Positions 51,844-61,315 of a stretch of 64,000 bases of DNA are shown here, piece after piece; position 1 is the first letter of the stretch; every line of letters begins with the position of its first letter. The position numbers and the translations under genes are program-made. This DNA comes from Opitutia bacterium. Lineage in GTDB: Bacteria > Verrucomicrobiota > Verrucomicrobiia > Opitutales > Opitutaceae. Below the pieces are notes generated by a model. It did not search any database, had not been told where the DNA came from, and saw only the letters and a list, made by a program, of their open reading frames with translations. The DNA lies in the NCBI GenBank assembly GCA_016190985.1, contig JACPPI010000005.1, forward strand, positions 94,710 through 158,709, written 5' to 3'.

Positions 51844-52956
51844 TTGAATCTCCTCGACCGCTACCTCCTCGGCGAATGGCTGAAAATGCTCGGGCTGCTG
51901 CTCGCGGCGACGATGGGCCTGCTCCTCATGGCGGCGCTCTACGACAATTTCCGCGACCTCATCCAGGTCGGCGCCGGGGCGGGGGACATGCTGCTCTATT
52001 ACTCGACCCTGATGCCGAGTTACCTCTCCATCGTGCTCCCGCTGTCGCTGCTGCTGTCGCTTCTCTTTGTGCTGGGCAAGCTCCACCGCAACAACGAGCT
52101 CACGGCGGTGCGCGCGGCCGGGCTGAACATCTTCGCCACCACCCGCGCGCTCTGGGTGGCCGGCGCCGCGCTCTGCGGCGTGTCGCTCCTGCTCAACGCC
52201 CGGGTCGTGCCGTGGTCGGTCGAGGCCTCGCGCAGCCTGCTCGAGAGCTTCGAATTCCGCGCCGAGGCCAAGGCCGTGCCCGGCGGCACGCTCGGCGTGG
52301 TGTCGGGCGTGACCTTCGACAACCAGCGGCAGAACCGCATGTGGTTCATCAACCGCTACAGCCGTTTCTCGGGCACGGCCTACGGCGTCACCGTGTCGGA
52401 GCTGGACCAGGCCCGCCGCGAAAGGTCCCGCCTGATGGCGCGCGAGGGCGTCTACGATCTCCTCCGCCACGAATGGACCTTCAAGGACGGGCGCGAGATG
52501 GCGTTCGATGTGGAGCAGGGCGAACTGGTGCGCACGGTCCCGTTCGCGAGCAAGACCTTCCCGGATTTCAACGAGGATCCCGGGCTCATGCTGCTGATCG
52601 ACCGCCGGCCCGGCCTGCTCTCCTTCAACGAGCTGGGCCGCATCGTCGCTTACTTCTCGGCCGAGAACAACCCGAAGCTCATCCCCTACGAGGTGCGCTA
52701 TTACAGCCTGCTCTGCGACACGATCGGGCCGCTCATCATCATCGCCATCGCCATCCCCTTCGCCGCCTCGGGCACGCGGGTGAGCCCCGCGGTCGGCGTC
52801 TCGAAGTCCATCGGGCTTTTCTTCCTGTATTATGTCCTCACCAGCCTGGCCACGATGCTGGGCGGCCGCGGCTACCTCGAGCCGATGTGGGCGGCGCTGA
52901 TGCCCAACCTCGCGATGATCGGCCTCGCGGCCTGGTTCTTCGGCCGGATGCGCTAG
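51844..52956 (+). CDS. LptF/LptG family permease (TTG start)
   Basis: LNLLDRYLLGEWLKMLGLLLAATMGLLLMAALYDNFRDL...NELTAVRAAGLN. Confidence 0.85.
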   Translation: MNLLDRYLLGEWLKMLGLLLAATMGLLLMAALYDNFRDLIQVGAGAGDMLLYYSTLMPSYLSIVLPLSLLLSLLFVLGKLHRNNELTAVRAAGLNIFATTRALWVAGAALCGVSLLLNARVVPWSVEASRSLLESFEFRAEAKAVPGGTLGVVSGVTFDNQRQNRMWFINRYSRFSGTAYGVTVSELDQARRERSRLMAREGVYDLLRHEWTFKDGREMAFDVEQGELVRTVPFASKTFPDFNEDPGLMLLIDRRPGLLSFNELGRIVAYFSAENNPKLIPYEVRYYSLLCDTIGPLIIIAIAIPFAASGTRVSPAVGVSKSIGLFFLYYVLTSLATMLGGRGYLEPMWAALMPNLAMIGLAAWFFGRMR

Positions 52957-52960
52957 CCGT

Positions 52961-53398
52961 TCACGGCAGGAACGGCGGCGGCCACTTGAGAAACTCCAGC
53001 GTGGCGATCCGGTGCCAGTTGGAGAACAGGATGACGCCCCACACGACGATGCAGTTGAGGTAGGCGAGGAAGACCGCCGCGCTGCCCATGTCCTTCGCGC
53101 GCTTCGCGAACGGCCGCTTCTCGAGCGAGATGTCGTCGATCGTCCATTCGACGGCGGAGTTCAGCAGCTCGGCGATGACGATGAGGAAGAGCGACGCGAT
53201 CATCACCGCGGTCGACACGGCGTTGACCGGCAGGATGACGGCGAAGGGCGTGAGGATGGCGACGAAGATGAGGTCCTCGCGGAAGGAGGGCTCATGCCGC
53301 ACCGCCGCCCAGAAGCCCTCGACGGCATAGCGCACCGAGGCGAAGAAATTCCGGAAATCGCGGCGCTTGGATTCGGGCGGAGGGATGGGATCGCTCAC
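52961..53398 (-). CDS. dgkA: Diacylglycerol kinase (DgkA-like), GTG start
   Basis: SVRYAVEGFWAAVRHEPSFREDLIF; IAELLNSAVEWTIDDIS. Confidence 0.88.
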   Translation of the reverse strand: MSDPIPPPESKRRDFRNFFASVRYAVEGFWAAVRHEPSFREDLIFVAILTPFAVILPVNAVSTAVMIASLFLIVIAELLNSAVEWTIDDISLEKRPFAKRAKDMGSAAVFLAYLNCIVVWGVILFSNWHRIATLEFLKWPPPFLP

Positions 53399-53445
53399 GT
53401 CGGCAGTCTCCCAGCCGGCCGGCCGGCGGACAAACCAAATTCGCG

Positions 53446-53949
53446 TCAGGCGTTCAGCAGCCGGAAGCCAGTCGTCTCGGGCAGGCCGAGCGACCGGCAG
53501 GCCTGCAACACGGTCTCGTCGTGGCAGCCGATGAATTCCAGCAGCCGGCAGACAAAGCGGCGCTTGGTCGTGTCGTCGATCGTCATCACGGCCCAGAACT
53601 GGGTGCCGGCGATCTGGCGGGCGTGGTGGCGGGCGCGCACCTCGTTGATCTCGTCGCGGTTGAACATCAGGTAGCGCAGCCCGCTTTCCTGGTGTGCAAT
53701 GAAGCCGGCGAAATCCGCCGCGCAGTTTGTCGCGCACCACGCCAGCAGGGCGAGGTAGCGTTCGCCCGGGTCGGCGTGGGCCGGAAACTCCGCGCTGGTG
53801 AGGTGGAACAAAAGGCTGTCGCCGCCGAGCGGGGGCCGGCCGTCGCCGACCATGGCGGCGATCAGCTCGGCGGGGGAAAGGTTCTTGGCCACCGCCAGCC
53901 GCTGGAGGGCCGCGTAAGTCTCATCACTCAGTTCGACGAGCTTTTTCAT
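53446..53949 (-). CDS. SeqA-like replication-initiation modulator homolog
   Basis: N-term LVELSDETYAALQRLAVAKNLSPAELI; C-term RYLMFNRDEINEVRARHHARQIAGTQFWAVMTIDDTTKRRFVCRLLEFIG resembles SeqA block [29 protein letters not shown]. Confidence 0.65.
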   Translation of the reverse strand: MKKLVELSDETYAALQRLAVAKNLSPAELIAAMVGDGRPPLGGDSLLFHLTSAEFPAHADPGERYLALLAWCATNCAADFAGFIAHQESGLRYLMFNRDEINEVRARHHARQIAGTQFWAVMTIDDTTKRRFVCRLLEFIGCHDETVLQACRSLGLPETTGFRLLNA

Positions 53950-54074
53950 GGGGCAATTTACCCGCAGCGCGCGGGTGTGCAACTCCGGACCGATGAAGCG
54001 CGCGAAGTCTGGGATGCAGAAGTGAATCCCTGCGTTCATCCCCCTTTTCCCGGGAAAAGGACGGGATGTTTGCC

Positions 54075-54129
54075 GTGGGAGCGAGCCTGCTCGCGACCTG
54101 GCGTGTGTCGCGAGCAAGCTTGCGCCCAC
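54075..54129. repeat. REP pair (GTGG type)
   Basis: GTGGGAGCGAGCCTGCTCGCGACC...GTCGCGAGCAAGCTTGCGCCCAC. Confidence 0.88.
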
Positions 54130-54171
54130 AAAGGATTGCCCCGGCCTTTTGATTGCCGATGCTGCTTCCGC

Positions 54172-54864
54172 ATGGGCACGGCATTGATCGCGGGGGCGAG
54201 CGGACTGGTCGGCGGAGAGCTGCTGCAGCAGTTGCTCCGGGCCCACGAGTATGAGCGCGTCGTCGCGGTGGGCCGCCGGCGCCTGGATGTGAGCCATCCC
54301 AAACTGACACAGGTGGCCGCGGATTTTGCGGCATTGGAGCAGGTGGCCGCCGACCTGCGTTGCACCGACGCCTTTTGCTGCCTCGGCACCACGATCAAGG
54401 CGGCGGGTTCGACAAGCTCAGGGCGGGCGGGCGCGCGCGCGGCCTTCCGCGCGGTGGACCACGCCGCCGTGCTGGCTTTCGCGTGGGCGGCGCAACGTGC
54501 CGGCGCGCAGCGGTTCTTCGTCGTGTCGGCGCTCGGGGCGGATGCCGGCTCGCGGGTCTTCTACAACCGCGTGAAAGGCGAGACGGAGGATGCGCTGCCG
54601 GTGCTCGGGTTCTCCACGCTGGCGATCTTCCGGCCGAGCCTGCTGCTCGGACGGCGCGCCGAAGCGCGGCTCGGGGAACGCGTGCTGGCCGCCGTGCTCT
54701 GGCTGGCGGAGCCGCTGTTGGTCGGACGCCTCCGGAAATACCGGGCGATTCAGGCCGAGGTGGTGGCGCGGGCGATGGTGCGCACCTCGTTCGGCCGCGC
54801 GGGGCAGGGCCTGCTGGTCTATCCGTCCGACCAGATCCAGGATCTGGGCGGCTTCGGCGCCTGA
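54172..54864 (+). CDS. NAD(P)H-binding oxidoreductase
   Basis: MGTALIAGASGLVGGELLQQLL; FFVVSALGADAGSRVFYNRVKGETEDAL. Confidence 0.88.
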   Translation: MGTALIAGASGLVGGELLQQLLRAHEYERVVAVGRRRLDVSHPKLTQVAADFAALEQVAADLRCTDAFCCLGTTIKAAGSTSSGRAGARAAFRAVDHAAVLAFAWAAQRAGAQRFFVVSALGADAGSRVFYNRVKGETEDALPVLGFSTLAIFRPSLLLGRRAEARLGERVLAAVLWLAEPLLVGRLRKYRAIQAEVVARAMVRTSFGRAGQGLLVYPSDQIQDLGGFGA

Positions 54865-54874
54865 GACGTCGCCT

Positions 54875-55492
54875 TCAGCTCCAGTTATAATTGAAGCTCA
54901 CGCTAATTCGCTCCGCCTTTGTCCGGTTGGCCGCGACTTCGTGGCGGAGCCAGCTTTCGAAGAGGATGACATGGCCGGCCTTGGCGGCGTAGGTGATGTG
55001 CAGCCGGTTGGCCGGACGCGCGCCGGCGGTCTTCGGCGGAGCGGCCATGAACTTGCTCAGGCGCGGATCCTCGAACTTCAGGCCCGGGCAGCCGCGCGGG
55101 GTCACGACGTAATACGTGCCGCTGATGAACGAGAGCGGGTGCAGGTGCAGGCTGTGCGCGGCGTGCTCGGGCATGATGTTCACCCAGAAATCCGTCATCA
55201 CGATCGTCCGGCCGCGCAGATCCATGTCGAGCTGCGCGGCGAACTTCCGCGCATGCGCCGTCAGCTTGCGCTCCAGGCCGGCGAAGGTGGAGGAGAACTT
55301 GTGCAGCTGGTTCAGCGAGGCGTAGGAGGTGTAGCCGCCAGGGTAGTTTTTCGCCGACCAGCGCCGTCCGGCGGTGTCGTGATCGCAGAGGCTGCGGCAC
55401 TCCTCGGCCAGCTCCGCGTTGAAGCGGTCGAGCCCGGCCTTTTTCAACGGCTCGTGATAGATGAAAGTGGGAAACCAGGCGCGGGTCGGCAT
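54875..55492 (-). CDS. Putative 2OG-Fe(II) oxygenase (TIGR02466-like)
   Basis: HLHPLSFISGTYYVVTPRGCPGLKFEDPR...HVILFESWLRHEVAANRTKAERISVSFNY. Confidence 0.78.
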   Translation of the reverse strand: MPTRAWFPTFIYHEPLKKAGLDRFNAELAEECRSLCDHDTAGRRWSAKNYPGGYTSYASLNQLHKFSSTFAGLERKLTAHARKFAAQLDMDLRGRTIVMTDFWVNIMPEHAAHSLHLHPLSFISGTYYVVTPRGCPGLKFEDPRLSKFMAAPPKTAGARPANRLHITYAAKAGHVILFESWLRHEVAANRTKAERISVSFNYNWS

Positions 55493-55843
55493 GCGGACAG
55501 GCAACGGATCGGGCGCCCAAGCGCAACCCGGAAGCCGGGCGGCGCCGGCCCAACAGCCGCGTTGATGGTGGCCTCCGCCGGGGCTTGACCCCCGGCATCC
55601 CCCTGAAAGACATGCCCCTGAAAAACATGCCCGGAGCCGCGCTGCCGCGGGGTTGCGCCGCCGTGGCCGCCGACCGCGGCGAACCGGCGGGCGGTTCCGT
55701 CGTCCGCGGCAAGGGCTTTCCGCCGGGGGCGGCAGATTCAAAGTCGAGACGGCGTTCGCCGGCGCGGCGCGCCTTGACGCGGCCTGCTTCACCAGCCTGA
55801 TTCTCCATTGGCAGCAGCTCAAACAACCCAACCGTAAAACAAC

Positions 55844-56518
55844 ATGAAACCCCGCCAGAGTATCCTCGCTTTCACAACCGTGCTTATCCTGTCGCTGGGC
55901 GCGCCCGTCGGCGCGACCGTCCCCCCGGTCGCCGCGGAAGTCAGCCCGGCCGACGCGCTCACCCGCCTCAAGGACGGCAACCGGCGTTTTGTGGCCGAGA
56001 AGCTCCAGCACCCGCACCAGGGCGCCGGGCGCCGCACGGAACTGGCGGCCAGCCAGGCCCCCTACGCCATCGTCCTCGGTTGCGCCGATTCGCGCACCGG
56101 CCCGGAAGTCATCTTCGACCAGGGCATCGGGGATCTCTTCGTCCTCCGCGTCGCCGGCAATGTGCTGAACCCCGAGATCGTCGGCAGCATGGAGTATGCG
56201 GTCGAGCACCTCGGCTCGCGGCTCATTGTCGTGCTCGGCCATGAGCGCTGCGGCGCCGTCAAGGCCGCCAAGGAAACCGTCGCCGCCAACGGCACGGCCC
56301 CCGGCAGCATCCAGTCGCTGGTCCTGGCCATCAAGCCCGCCGTCGATTCCACCGTCGGGCAGGACGCCGAAGCCACCTGCAAGGCCAACGTGCTGCACGT
56401 GGCCGCCGCCCTCCGCGCCTCGGCCCCGATCCTCGCCGGGAAAATCGCCTCCGGCGCGGTGAAGGTCGTCGGCGGCCGCTACGACCTCGACACCGGGGCC
56501 GTCGAGTTCTTCGACTAG
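55844..56518 (+). CDS. Beta-carbonic anhydrase with signal peptide
   Basis: VLGCADSRTGPEVIFDQGIGDLFVLRVAGN; LGHERCGAV. Confidence 0.92.
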   Translation: MKPRQSILAFTTVLILSLGAPVGATVPPVAAEVSPADALTRLKDGNRRFVAEKLQHPHQGAGRRTELAASQAPYAIVLGCADSRTGPEVIFDQGIGDLFVLRVAGNVLNPEIVGSMEYAVEHLGSRLIVVLGHERCGAVKAAKETVAANGTAPGSIQSLVLAIKPAVDSTVGQDAEATCKANVLHVAAALRASAPILAGKIASGAVKVVGGRYDLDTGAVEFFD

Positions 56519-56665
56519 GGGCATCTGGCAAAACAAGCCAGGCGCCTGCATGGTCAGGTGCTCCAAGCGCCTCCCCTAGCCGCCGGGTTCCCCGCCACCG
56601 GCGGTTTGCTTTTGGCCGGAAAAAAAGCGATGGCGCCGGAAGCGCCGGGCGTATATCCCTGCGGC

Positions 56666-57217
56666 ATGAAACAATTCCGTCTCCTCGGCCTCGGCCTCGC
56701 CCTCGTCGGCGCCGCGCCCGCGGCGGACAAATTCTGGCAGCAGCTTACGGCGGAAGAGCGGGCCCGGGCCGGGCTCGACCAATTGACGCCCGGGCAACAG
56801 GCCGCCCTCGACGAGCTGGCCGGGCGTTTTGCCAGGGAGGGTGCGCGCCATCAGGTGGCGGCCGCTCAGGCCCAAGCCAAGGCGGAGGCGATCGCCGCCG
56901 TCCAGCAGGCGCGCGAGCAGGCCCGCGCGGATGCCAAGTCCGAGGCCCGCAGGCAGAAGGTCGAGAACGCGGGGCTCGCCGCGCGCGATGACGACGAGAC
57001 CATCCGCACGCGCATCAGCGGGGATTTCCGCGGCTGGACCGGCCACACCGCCTTCCCCTTGGAAAACGGCCAGGTCTGGCAGCAGACCGACAAGGAGAGT
57101 CGCTTCTTTCCCAAGATGGTCAACCCGGAGGTCGAGCTGGTCCCTTCAAAATGGGGCGGTTGGAAGCTGACGGTCGTGAAGGAAGGCCTCTGGGTGAAGG
57201 TGAAGCGCATCAAGTGA
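56666..57217 (+). CDS. Exported hypothetical protein
   Basis: Signal peptide MKQFRLLGLGLALVGAAPA; Ala/Gln/Arg-rich coil. Confidence 0.7.
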   Translation: MKQFRLLGLGLALVGAAPAADKFWQQLTAEERARAGLDQLTPGQQAALDELAGRFAREGARHQVAAAQAQAKAEAIAAVQQAREQARADAKSEARRQKVENAGLAARDDDETIRTRISGDFRGWTGHTAFPLENGQVWQQTDKESRFFPKMVNPEVELVPSKWGGWKLTVVKEGLWVKVKRIK

Positions 57218-57242
57218 GCCGCGCCATCATGCGGCCCCTCCC

Positions 57243-58676
57243 TCACGGCGCGCGCCGGCGCAGCGCCCCGGAGAAGGCCAGGGCCGGACCCCACCAGCCG
57301 CGCCGCCGCAACGCCTCCGCCCAGCGCGCCGGCCGCAGCAGGGAGACCAGCGCGACCAGCACGCAGCCGACCGCGAAAAAGCGCAGCACCAGCCACGCCA
57401 CCCCTTCCCACGGCCGGCCGCTGCCCAGCAGGATGGCCGCGACGATCAGCAGCGGCAGCCAGAATTGCCACCGGCCAAACTCCCGCAGGCGCTGCGCCCA
57501 TCCCGGGTGTTCCGCCACGGGCCCGGGGCGGGAGATGCCATCGCCGGATTCCCGCTCGATGAGGCCCTGCAGCCCGGCCGGGGGCCGGCGCAGACACCAC
57601 GCCGTCAGCGCCGCGCCGCCGGCCGCCAGCGCATGCAGCGCCGCCCACGCGCCCAGCAGCGAGGGCAGGCCCGGCGCGGCGAGGTGCCAGCGGTGGGCGA
57701 GCCAGAGCACCAGGGCGTCGTAGGCGCGCACGAGGTCGGTCCCCATCAGCAGGTATTGCAGGACGAAGCCCTGCAGCGCCGCCCACGCGCCCACGAGCGC
57801 TCCGCCCAGGCCGATGGAGAAAAGATTCCAGCCCAGGGCCTGCACCGCCCCGCCGAAGAGAAGGCCTTGGACGATGATGGCGATCATGGGCCGCACGCGG
57901 TCGCCCGCCGGCGACAGCGCCTTCAGGCCGCCGGAGATGAACGGCACCCAGACGACGCGGCCCGGCTGGCTGAGCCCGGTGCCGGCGAACACCATCATCG
58001 CCGCCTGCAGCGAGGACAGGACCAGCCCGCGCAGCGGGATCTTGGTGGCGTGCAAGGCCGCCCCGACCGTCATCTCCAGCCCGCCGGCCCCCCCGCCGAA
58101 CAAGCCGATGCGCGTCCACTCGCCGTAGTCCCGGCACGCCAGCTCCAAGCGGGCCCGGGCGTCGGGCGCCTCGGCCGGGATGCGCAGGTCGAACTTCCGG
58201 CCGATGAGCCGTTCCACGGTTTCCCGCAGATCGTCGCGCACGCTGATGACGACAATGCGCGGGGCGGACTCCATGAGCAGGGGCCAGACCGGCATCAGGC
58301 CCAGGCCGCGCGCCTCGAACTTGCCGAATTCATCCAGCACGAGCAGCGGCGGGGGCGGCAGGCTGCGCAGCCGCTCCGCCCAGGCCTGCACTTTTTTCAC
58401 CGCGCCCGGCTCGAAAAGATACGGCGGGTCGAGCTTCTCGTCCCGCGTCGCCCACGGGTGCTCGCTGTCCGACCCCAGGATGCGCAGCCAGTAGTCGCTG
58501 GCGCCCGCTCGGGGTGCGGCACGGTGGCCCGCGATGGACAGCACGCCCTCCACCCGCTGGCCGGCGGCGATCTGGGCGGCGGCCAGTTCCGCCAGCAGCC
58601 GGGTCTTGCTGGAGCCGAGGCCGCCGGTGACGGCGATCAACAGGCTGGGAGCGGGCAGGGCGGCGGGTGCGGGCAT
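57243..58676 (-). CDS. THEP1-like P-loop NTPase domain fused to polytopic membrane domain
   Basis: LLIAVTGGLGSSKTRLLAEL (Walker A), LLVLDEFGKFEARGLG, then several TM helices. Confidence 0.65.
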   Translation of the reverse strand: MPAPAALPAPSLLIAVTGGLGSSKTRLLAELAAAQIAAGQRVEGVLSIAGHRAAPRAGASDYWLRILGSDSEHPWATRDEKLDPPYLFEPGAVKKVQAWAERLRSLPPPPLLVLDEFGKFEARGLGLMPVWPLLMESAPRIVVISVRDDLRETVERLIGRKFDLRIPAEAPDARARLELACRDYGEWTRIGLFGGGAGGLEMTVGAALHATKIPLRGLVLSSLQAAMMVFAGTGLSQPGRVVWVPFISGGLKALSPAGDRVRPMIAIIVQGLLFGGAVQALGWNLFSIGLGGALVGAWAALQGFVLQYLLMGTDLVRAYDALVLWLAHRWHLAAPGLPSLLGAWAALHALAAGGAALTAWCLRRPPAGLQGLIERESGDGISRPGPVAEHPGWAQRLREFGRWQFWLPLLIVAAILLGSGRPWEGVAWLVLRFFAVGCVLVALVSLLRPARWAEALRRRGWWGPALAFSGALRRRAP

Positions 58677-58757
58677 GATGTGGCGACAGCTTGAACAATA
58701 GTGATCGCGCGGCGCTTGCAAGCGCGCGTCATCCGTTTGGGCCGTCTGGCCGGGTGC

Positions 58758-59963
58758 TCAATTCAGCTCCACCAGCAGCGTGCGGAGCTGCGATGGCTCG
58801 CCGTCCACCGTGCCCGTGAGGAGCAGTTGCCGGCCGCCGCGCAGGACCATCCGGGGGAAGCCGCTCATCCGCGAGGTGCTGCTGGGCGCGACCAGTTGCG
58901 GCTCGGACAACCGGCCCGCGAGGGAAAGCGTGCGGAGGTAGATGCCGCCCTGCCTGCCGGTGTCCTTCCCGGTCATCTCGAGCCAGCTCATCACGAGCGT
59001 GCCGTCGGCCAGCATCACGCTGTCCACGCGGCCCTGCGGGCGGCCGAGGTCCACGCGCACGAGCGGGCCGAACGAGTCGCCGGCGTTGTCCGACACACGG
59101 GCCAGCACCCGCGCCTGGTTGTCCGCCGCGGTGAACCACACCGCGCCGATCCGGTCGCCACATTCGGCCAGTTGCGGGCCGTTGACCGGGCAGCCGGCGA
59201 TCCTCCAGCCGTCGGCGTGCAGGGCCGTCGGGGCGCGCCAATTTTTGCCATCGAAACGGGCGACCCGCATGTCGCGCACCTCGTCGTTCGTGCGGCCGCG
59301 GTAGGCGAGCAGCGCGCCGCCGTCGGTCGTGGGCACGAAGGACAACTGGCAGCAGTCGCACACGGAGCCGTCCACCAGCACGTCCGGTCCCGGTGCGCCG
59401 AGCATGCGCGCGTAAAGCTGTTGGCGGCCGCTGCCGGCCGCATGGGCCCGGCCGTCGAGCCAGGCGGCCAGCAGGCGGCCGTCGCGCAAGGGCTGGAGCG
59501 CGACGAATTCGACGGAGCCGGACGCGCCCGTGACCGGCTGCGGGGCGGACCAGTGTTCGCCGCCGTCGGTCGAGACACTGTGCAGGGCGCGGTAGGTCGC
59601 CCCCTGGCGGCCGGGGCCGCCGCCGGGATTGTTGACGAACCAGACGGCCGTCAGCCGGTCCGCCTGCACGGCGAGCACGGGGAAATCGGCCCAGTTGACA
59701 AAGAAGTCGGCGCCCTGCGCGATGAGGCGCGCGTCGCCCCAGCGCTGGCGGGCGGCATCGTAGCGGCTGAACTTCAGCGCCCAGTTCGCGTTGTCCGCCG
59801 GCTCAAGCCACGAGAGATAGGCGGCGCCGTCGGGGCCCGGCGCGAGGGACGAGCCCATCGCGCCGGGCGCGGAGGGCGCCGGGATGGAAGCGGGTGCGGT
59901 TGTTTCGGCCGCAGCGGCCTGGGACAGCATTCCGGCGGCGAAGAGGATGGGGAAAAGGCGCAT
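58758..59963 (-). CDS. Exported sialidase/BNR-like beta-propeller protein
   Basis: STDGGEHWSAP, SDNAGDSFGP Asp-box-like motifs; signal peptide. Confidence 0.75.
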   Translation of the reverse strand: MRLFPILFAAGMLSQAAAAETTAPASIPAPSAPGAMGSSLAPGPDGAAYLSWLEPADNANWALKFSRYDAARQRWGDARLIAQGADFFVNWADFPVLAVQADRLTAVWFVNNPGGGPGRQGATYRALHSVSTDGGEHWSAPQPVTGASGSVEFVALQPLRDGRLLAAWLDGRAHAAGSGRQQLYARMLGAPGPDVLVDGSVCDCCQLSFVPTTDGGALLAYRGRTNDEVRDMRVARFDGKNWRAPTALHADGWRIAGCPVNGPQLAECGDRIGAVWFTAADNQARVLARVSDNAGDSFGPLVRVDLGRPQGRVDSVMLADGTLVMSWLEMTGKDTGRQGGIYLRTLSLAGRLSEPQLVAPSSTSRMSGFPRMVLRGGRQLLLTGTVDGEPSQLRTLLVELN

Positions 59964-61267
59964 CAGGGTTCCTTGGGGATGGATGCGATCCGCTGCTTGG
60001 CCTCGAGGGTCAGCCGCTGGGCCGCAGTCGCGGCGTCAACCGTGGCGCGGTCGTAGTTTTCCGTCCAGATGAATTGACGCCGCTCCACATCATAGAGCCG
60101 GGCGGCAAGAACCGGCGGCTGGCCGGCGGCGGCGCGGGCAAAGCCGGTCAGCACGAACCGGCTCTTGAGGCGGAGGCCGCGTTCGAGGCAGTCGCTGTCG
60201 GTCGCCTCCGCCGGGAGCGGAATCGGGCTGAGCCCGGTGCTTTTCCCCGGCAGGAGGAGTTGGGTGATTTCGCCAAACACCTCGCCGGCGTATTCGTTGG
60301 CCGCCTCGCCTGCGCCGCTGAACGCGACGAGGGCCAGCGGCCGGCCGGCCTGCGCGGCCTCGGTGGCCGCGCCCACGATGGAGGCGATGGTCGTGGCCAG
60401 CTCATTGTCCTTTGGCACGCCGGATTTGCCGGCGGCCCCGAGGGCCTTGGAAACCCCGAGCAGTTCATCGGCCTGCTTGGCCCGTTTTGGGTCGGCGTTG
60501 GTGTTGCTGCTGCGGAAGACCCAGGAGATCAGGTTGAAGATGATGACCATCGCGGCGATGACGCGGGCAAAGCGCGGCAGGTGGCCCCACAGCGCATGGA
60601 CCAGGTGGCCGAACCAGAGCACGAGGTCGTAGATGAACCGCGCCCGGTGGCCCGGCTCGGGGAACGCGGGAAACTTGGGGAAGGGCGGCGGCTCGGCGGT
60701 GCGCCAGGATTTGCGGGCTTTGCCGGCCGTGGGCGGGGCCAGCGGCGTGACGGGCGCGGCGTGGGTGTCGCCCGTGGCGAGTTTTTGCGCCAGCTCCTTC
60801 AGGGCCGGGGTCTCCTTGCCGCCGGGCGCGCGCAGCCACTGGACGGTGAAGAATTTTTCCGGCACGCGGGCGCCGGCGTCGCGGGTGTCGTCGATCACGA
60901 CCGGGACCAGGAACATCACGTCGTCGGCGAGATCCAAAGTGCGCTCCACGGCGAGGCGCCACTCGCGGCGGAAGTAGCCCTCGCGCCGGACCTCGGTCGT
61001 GGCCGAGATCAGCGGCATGAAATAGGTGCAGGTGCGGATCTGGTTGCGGATCTTCGCGTCCCAGGCCTCGCCGCCCGCGAGTTCCTCCTCGTCGAGCCAG
61101 ACCTCGAGCCCCGCCGCCGCCAGGGTGTCGCGCAGGGCCCGCGCCGGCGCCCGGTCCTCGGAGGCATAGCTCAAAAAAACCGACGGGCGCGGCAACGGTG
61201 GCGGGGCGGCCTGGGCATCAGCGGACATCGTGCCGGGGAAAATCGCCCCCCGCCGCAGACCGGTCAA
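59963..61267 (-). CDS. TIR domain - TM - C-terminal FlgO/TolB-like domain protein
   Basis: VFLSYASEDRAPARALRDTLAAAGLEVWLDEEELAGGEAWDAKIRNQIRTCTYFMPLIS; TM FARVIAAMVIIFNLISWVF. Confidence 0.82.
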   Translation of the reverse strand: MTGLRRGAIFPGTMSADAQAAPPPLPRPSVFLSYASEDRAPARALRDTLAAAGLEVWLDEEELAGGEAWDAKIRNQIRTCTYFMPLISATTEVRREGYFRREWRLAVERTLDLADDVMFLVPVVIDDTRDAGARVPEKFFTVQWLRAPGGKETPALKELAQKLATGDTHAAPVTPLAPPTAGKARKSWRTAEPPPFPKFPAFPEPGHRARFIYDLVLWFGHLVHALWGHLPRFARVIAAMVIIFNLISWVFRSSNTNADPKRAKQADELLGVSKALGAAGKSGVPKDNELATTIASIVGAATEAAQAGRPLALVAFSGAGEAANEYAGEVFGEITQLLLPGKSTGLSPIPLPAEATDSDCLERGLRLKSRFVLTGFARAAAGQPPVLAARLYDVERRQFIWTENYDRATVDAATAAQRLTLEAKQRIASIPKEP

Positions 61268-61285
61268 GCCGGGACCCAGCCCGGC

Positions 61286-61312
61286 CGTTGGTAGTTTAAT
61301 AGACTACCAACG
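61286..61312. repeat. Hairpin with TAATA centre downstream of WD40 gene
   Basis: CGTTGGTAGT-TTAATAG-ACTACCAACG. Confidence 0.85.
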
Positions 61313-61315
61313 AGC

